From contig CAMWMT010000164.1 in NCBI GenBank assembly GCA_947175375.1, forward strand, positions 1 through 6,451: a stretch of DNA of 6,451 nt. The letters run 5' to 3'. This DNA comes from an uncultured Clostridiaceae bacterium. GTDB lineage: Bacteria > Bacillota > Clostridia > Lachnospirales > Lachnospiraceae. The notes under the pieces were generated by a model. It worked only from the letters and a program-made list of their open reading frames with translations. It had not been told where the DNA came from and did not search any database. Positions 4,381 to 6,451 of the stretch are shown here, piece by piece (the stretch's first letter is position 1; each line of letters opens with the position of its first letter). The translations under genes and the position numbers were made by a program.

Positions 4381-6451
4381 ATGAACTTGAAGGATGACCA
4401 AGTAGCAAGGCTGCTGTCCGACGCCCTGGACAGTCTGAAGCTGACCGATAAGAACCGAAGACTTGCAGAGCAGTATCTGGAACAGCCGAAAGCTGCGGAT
4501 GACGAGATTTTAGAACAGACCGAATATCAGGATTTTGCCGGTCTTGCGGAGATGGAGCGACACACCTGCCGTACCCTTTGCAAGGAACTAAGGGAACTGG
4601 CAGATCAGGATCTGATCTTCCGGTATGCGAAGTTCATGGTCGCAGTGGGAAAGGCTTCGGCCTGCTATGTGCTGATGAAGAACCGGGATATGGACTGGCT
4701 TTTCAAAGTGCTGACCAGCGAACAGAAAGCGGCTTTCTGGGCGGAGACTTATGCGCATGCCTCCTACACGCTGGACCAGGGGTCTCTCAGTGTTCTGGTG
4801 AGCATGGGAAGGAAAGATCCGGAGGTGTTGTATCGCGCCATGGAATTGTGTTGCGGACAAGATGATGCCTCCCGGATGCTGCTGGCAGCGGAATATCTGT
4901 ACTGCGCGAGTCAGATTTCCCTGGGAAATGAACGTACGAAGGAAGTGGCAGAGTATCTGGAGCAGCGGCTTCTGGAACGGCTGCCGGAATTTCTGGGAGG
5001 AAGGCCCTTGCCAGAGACAGAGCTGTCAAAGCTTTGGGAATATGTCCAGAAGGCGGATGTGGACGGGGATTTTCCGCTGGAGCTCATTACAATCCTCAGA
5101 GGGGCACAGTGTTCCGATTACCGGCTGGCGCTGCTGGCAGGCTGTGCGTATCTTGCCATGGAACAGCGGGCATCCTTTGGGGTATATCTTAAGCTGGCGG
5201 CAGCAGTGGCAGTGGAGTCCAAAAAGGAAGACCAGTTTTTCAGGACTATCCGGTATATGGCGGACCGGGAATGGTTCAGCCAGCATGTGAGATATCTCAT
5301 GGAAAATATTCCAATAGAACCCAAAGCGTGGGTAGAGTGGAGCCTGCGGACCAGGGAAGAGAGCGTCTGGCAGTATATGATAAAGGAATGCCCAGAAGCG
5401 GTCAGGGAAGCGGCAAAAGGGCTGGAGTTCCGGGATTATGAGCATCTGCTGGAGCGGGTGCGGAAAGTAGTTCCGGCGCTGTACCGGGAGATCTATGATC
5501 CGGAGAAATATGAACAGAAGGCGGCGCAGGAGCTGGTTACAAACTTTGAGACGGGAGCGGAGATTGCCCGGAAATATCTTCTGAGAGAGGTGTCCCTGGA
5601 TCAAGTGCTTCCGCTGGTCAAAGAGTGGCGCAAGAATGGCAGCGGTTATTACGGAACGAAACAGGACCGGCTGAAGAAGCTGCAGGGCGATTCGCATCTG
5701 CGGCAGCTGTACCGGCGGGCGGTGGTCCTGGAAGGGCTTCTGATGCATGGCACCTGGTTCCGTTTTTATATGTTCCGGTATTCCGGAGGGGCCGGCATTG
5801 GCCTGGGTCCGTCTGCGGCGGAGATCGACGAGATTTTTAAGCTTTTTCAGGAGGAAGAGCTGCCAGTATCATATCAGCTGGATACGCTGGCATGTATCCA
5901 TGAGAGCTGTTATCAGTATGATTCCACTGATGCGCAGGATCGTTTTCAGCAGGAGTGTATCGAGGCACTGGATGCCCGGATCGGACAGTGGAGCGGGGAA
6001 TATAAGAAGGCGGCGGTAAACGGCGCGTCGATGACGCGGATTTTCTGTATTCAAACCATGGACCGGCACTGGCAGGAATATAAGGAAGCACTTCTGTCCT
6101 GTGCCGCAGATACCTCCAAACAGGTACAGCAGGTACTTTTGGAAATTTATGTAAACCACAGAGAGTGGGAGCCGGAGATCAAGTCAATGCTCGCTTCCAG
6201 AAAACAGAAGGAACGCCAGATGGCAGTGTGGGTGCTGAAGCAGTGGGGTGTGGAACAGTACCGTCCAGAGCTTTTGCAGGCGCTGGAAAGAGAAAAGAAC
6301 GGAAAGCTTTCTGATTATCTGAAAAAACTTCTCTGCTCGGAACAGGACGTGGATCTTCAGCAGCTTGTCAAAGAGCTGGTGAAGGGAGGTCGCAGACAGA
6401 AGGTGCAATGGGCATTTTCCAGGCCTTTTGAAAAGATACATACTATAAGCG
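4381..6451 (+). CDS. Large all-helical repeat protein, tentatively HEAT/DUF4132 type, 3'-truncated
   Basis: This frame stays open for 690 codons and runs off the window. The start is secure: GGAGG (4369-4373) lies 7 nt before the ATG, with an in-frame TGA at 4363-4365. The protein is soluble, with no signal peptide or membrane segment. It is almost entirely short amphipathic helices rich in Leu, Ala, Glu, Arg and Tyr, with repeated aromatic motifs such as EYLEQ (32-33 region and 191-195). Residues about 577-665 read as HEAT-like helix pairs, with the core SRKQKERQMAVWVLKQWG (606-623) followed by PELLQALEREK. The next segment, about 668-687 (GGRRQKVQWAFSRPF then EKIH), resembles the junction before the DUF4132 domain of MolR/YehI-like proteins as I recall it, so that domain should follow beyond 6451. 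Residues 1-570 match nothing I can name. Arginine codons are often CGG and GC is higher than in the neighbouring small gene and fba. A HEAT-type scaffold role is likely; DUF4132 membership is tentative. Confidence 0.7.
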   Translation, partial: MNLKDDQVARLLSDALDSLKLTDKNRRLAEQYLEQPKAADDEILEQTEYQDFAGLAEMERHTCRTLCKELRELADQDLIFRYAKFMVAVGKASACYVLMKNRDMDWLFKVLTSEQKAAFWAETYAHASYTLDQGSLSVLVSMGRKDPEVLYRAMELCCGQDDASRMLLAAEYLYCASQISLGNERTKEVAEYLEQRLLERLPEFLGGRPLPETELSKLWEYVQKADVDGDFPLELITILRGAQCSDYRLALLAGCAYLAMEQRASFGVYLKLAAAVAVESKKEDQFFRTIRYMADREWFSQHVRYLMENIPIEPKAWVEWSLRTREESVWQYMIKECPEAVREAAKGLEFRDYEHLLERVRKVVPALYREIYDPEKYEQKAAQELVTNFETGAEIARKYLLREVSLDQVLPLVKEWRKNGSGYYGTKQDRLKKLQGDSHLRQLYRRAVVLEGLLMHGTWFRFYMFRYSGGAGIGLGPSAAEIDEIFKLFQEEELPVSYQLDTLACIHESCYQYDSTDAQDRFQQECIEALDARIGQWSGEYKKAAVNGASMTRIFCIQTMDRHWQEYKEALLSCAADTSKQVQQVLLEIYVNHREWEPEIKSMLASRKQKERQMAVWVLKQWGVEQYRPELLQALEREKNGKLSDYLKKLLCSEQDVDLQQLVKELVKGGRRQKVQWAFSRPFEKIHTIS

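Noticed and set aside
4220..4408. 62-codon minus-strand open frame across the divergent intergenic region
   Set aside because: It overlaps the plus promoter, leader and start of the large gene. The product has no recognisable pattern, and I saw no good ribosome binding site.
5026..5748. 240-codon minus-strand open frame inside the large gene
   Set aside because: It lies wholly antisense to the well-supported plus-strand gene. Its product is a low-information mix rich in Pro, Leu, His and Arg with no recognisable motif. Such frames arise from the GC-rich codon use of the real gene.
1..6451. CRISPR arrays, tRNA/rRNA genes, insertion sequences or phage integrase genes
   Set aside because: No regularly spaced repeats, clover-leaf-like sequence, conserved rRNA stretches, transposase motifs or terminal repeats were seen on either strand.

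Overview
The window looks like the chromosome of a gut-type anaerobic Firmicute, most likely Lachnospiraceae (Clostridia). This is inferred from strong AAGGAG/GGAGG ribosome binding sites, near-consensus sigma-A promoters with 17-nt spacers, moderate GC, a GH127 glycosidase, a lipoprotein related to trigger factor, and a class II aldolase. I could not confirm the genus.

Layout. (1) 1-1530, plus strand: the 3' three-quarters of a GH127 beta-L-arabinofuranosidase-like enzyme, with the start outside the window. (2) 1640-2761, plus: an exported lipoprotein with an FKBP-type prolyl isomerase domain and a trigger-factor C-terminal domain, expressed from its own extended -10 promoter (1562-1590). 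(3) 2882-3820, plus: class II fructose-bisphosphate aldolase (fba), with a strong promoter, a small hairpin close to the predicted 5' end of the mRNA, and a 12-bp-stem intrinsic terminator (3846-3878). (4) 3931-4113, minus: a 60-residue, AT-rich, helical small protein of unknown function, with its own consensus-like promoter and a strong Shine-Dalgarno. (5) 4381-6451, plus, running off the end: the first 690 residues of a large, soluble, all-helical repeat protein, tentatively of the HEAT-repeat/DUF4132 type, with a strong extended -10 promoter and a roughly 100-nt leader.

How the genes relate. Genes 1-3 look like independent housekeeping or catabolic units in tandem: plant arabinan/arabinoside use, folding of exported proteins, and central glycolysis. 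No shared operon is evident, because each has its own promoter. The more unusual part is 3931-6451. There the small protein gene and the large repeat protein gene are transcribed divergently from a 267-bp intergenic region that holds two operator-like palindromes, two well-formed promoters and structured leaders. DUF4132 proteins are often encoded near MoxR-type AAA ATPases and VWA proteins (E. coli yehI/yehL/yehP region), so the DNA just beyond 6451 is the place to look for a multi-gene system. Nothing inside the window proves one.
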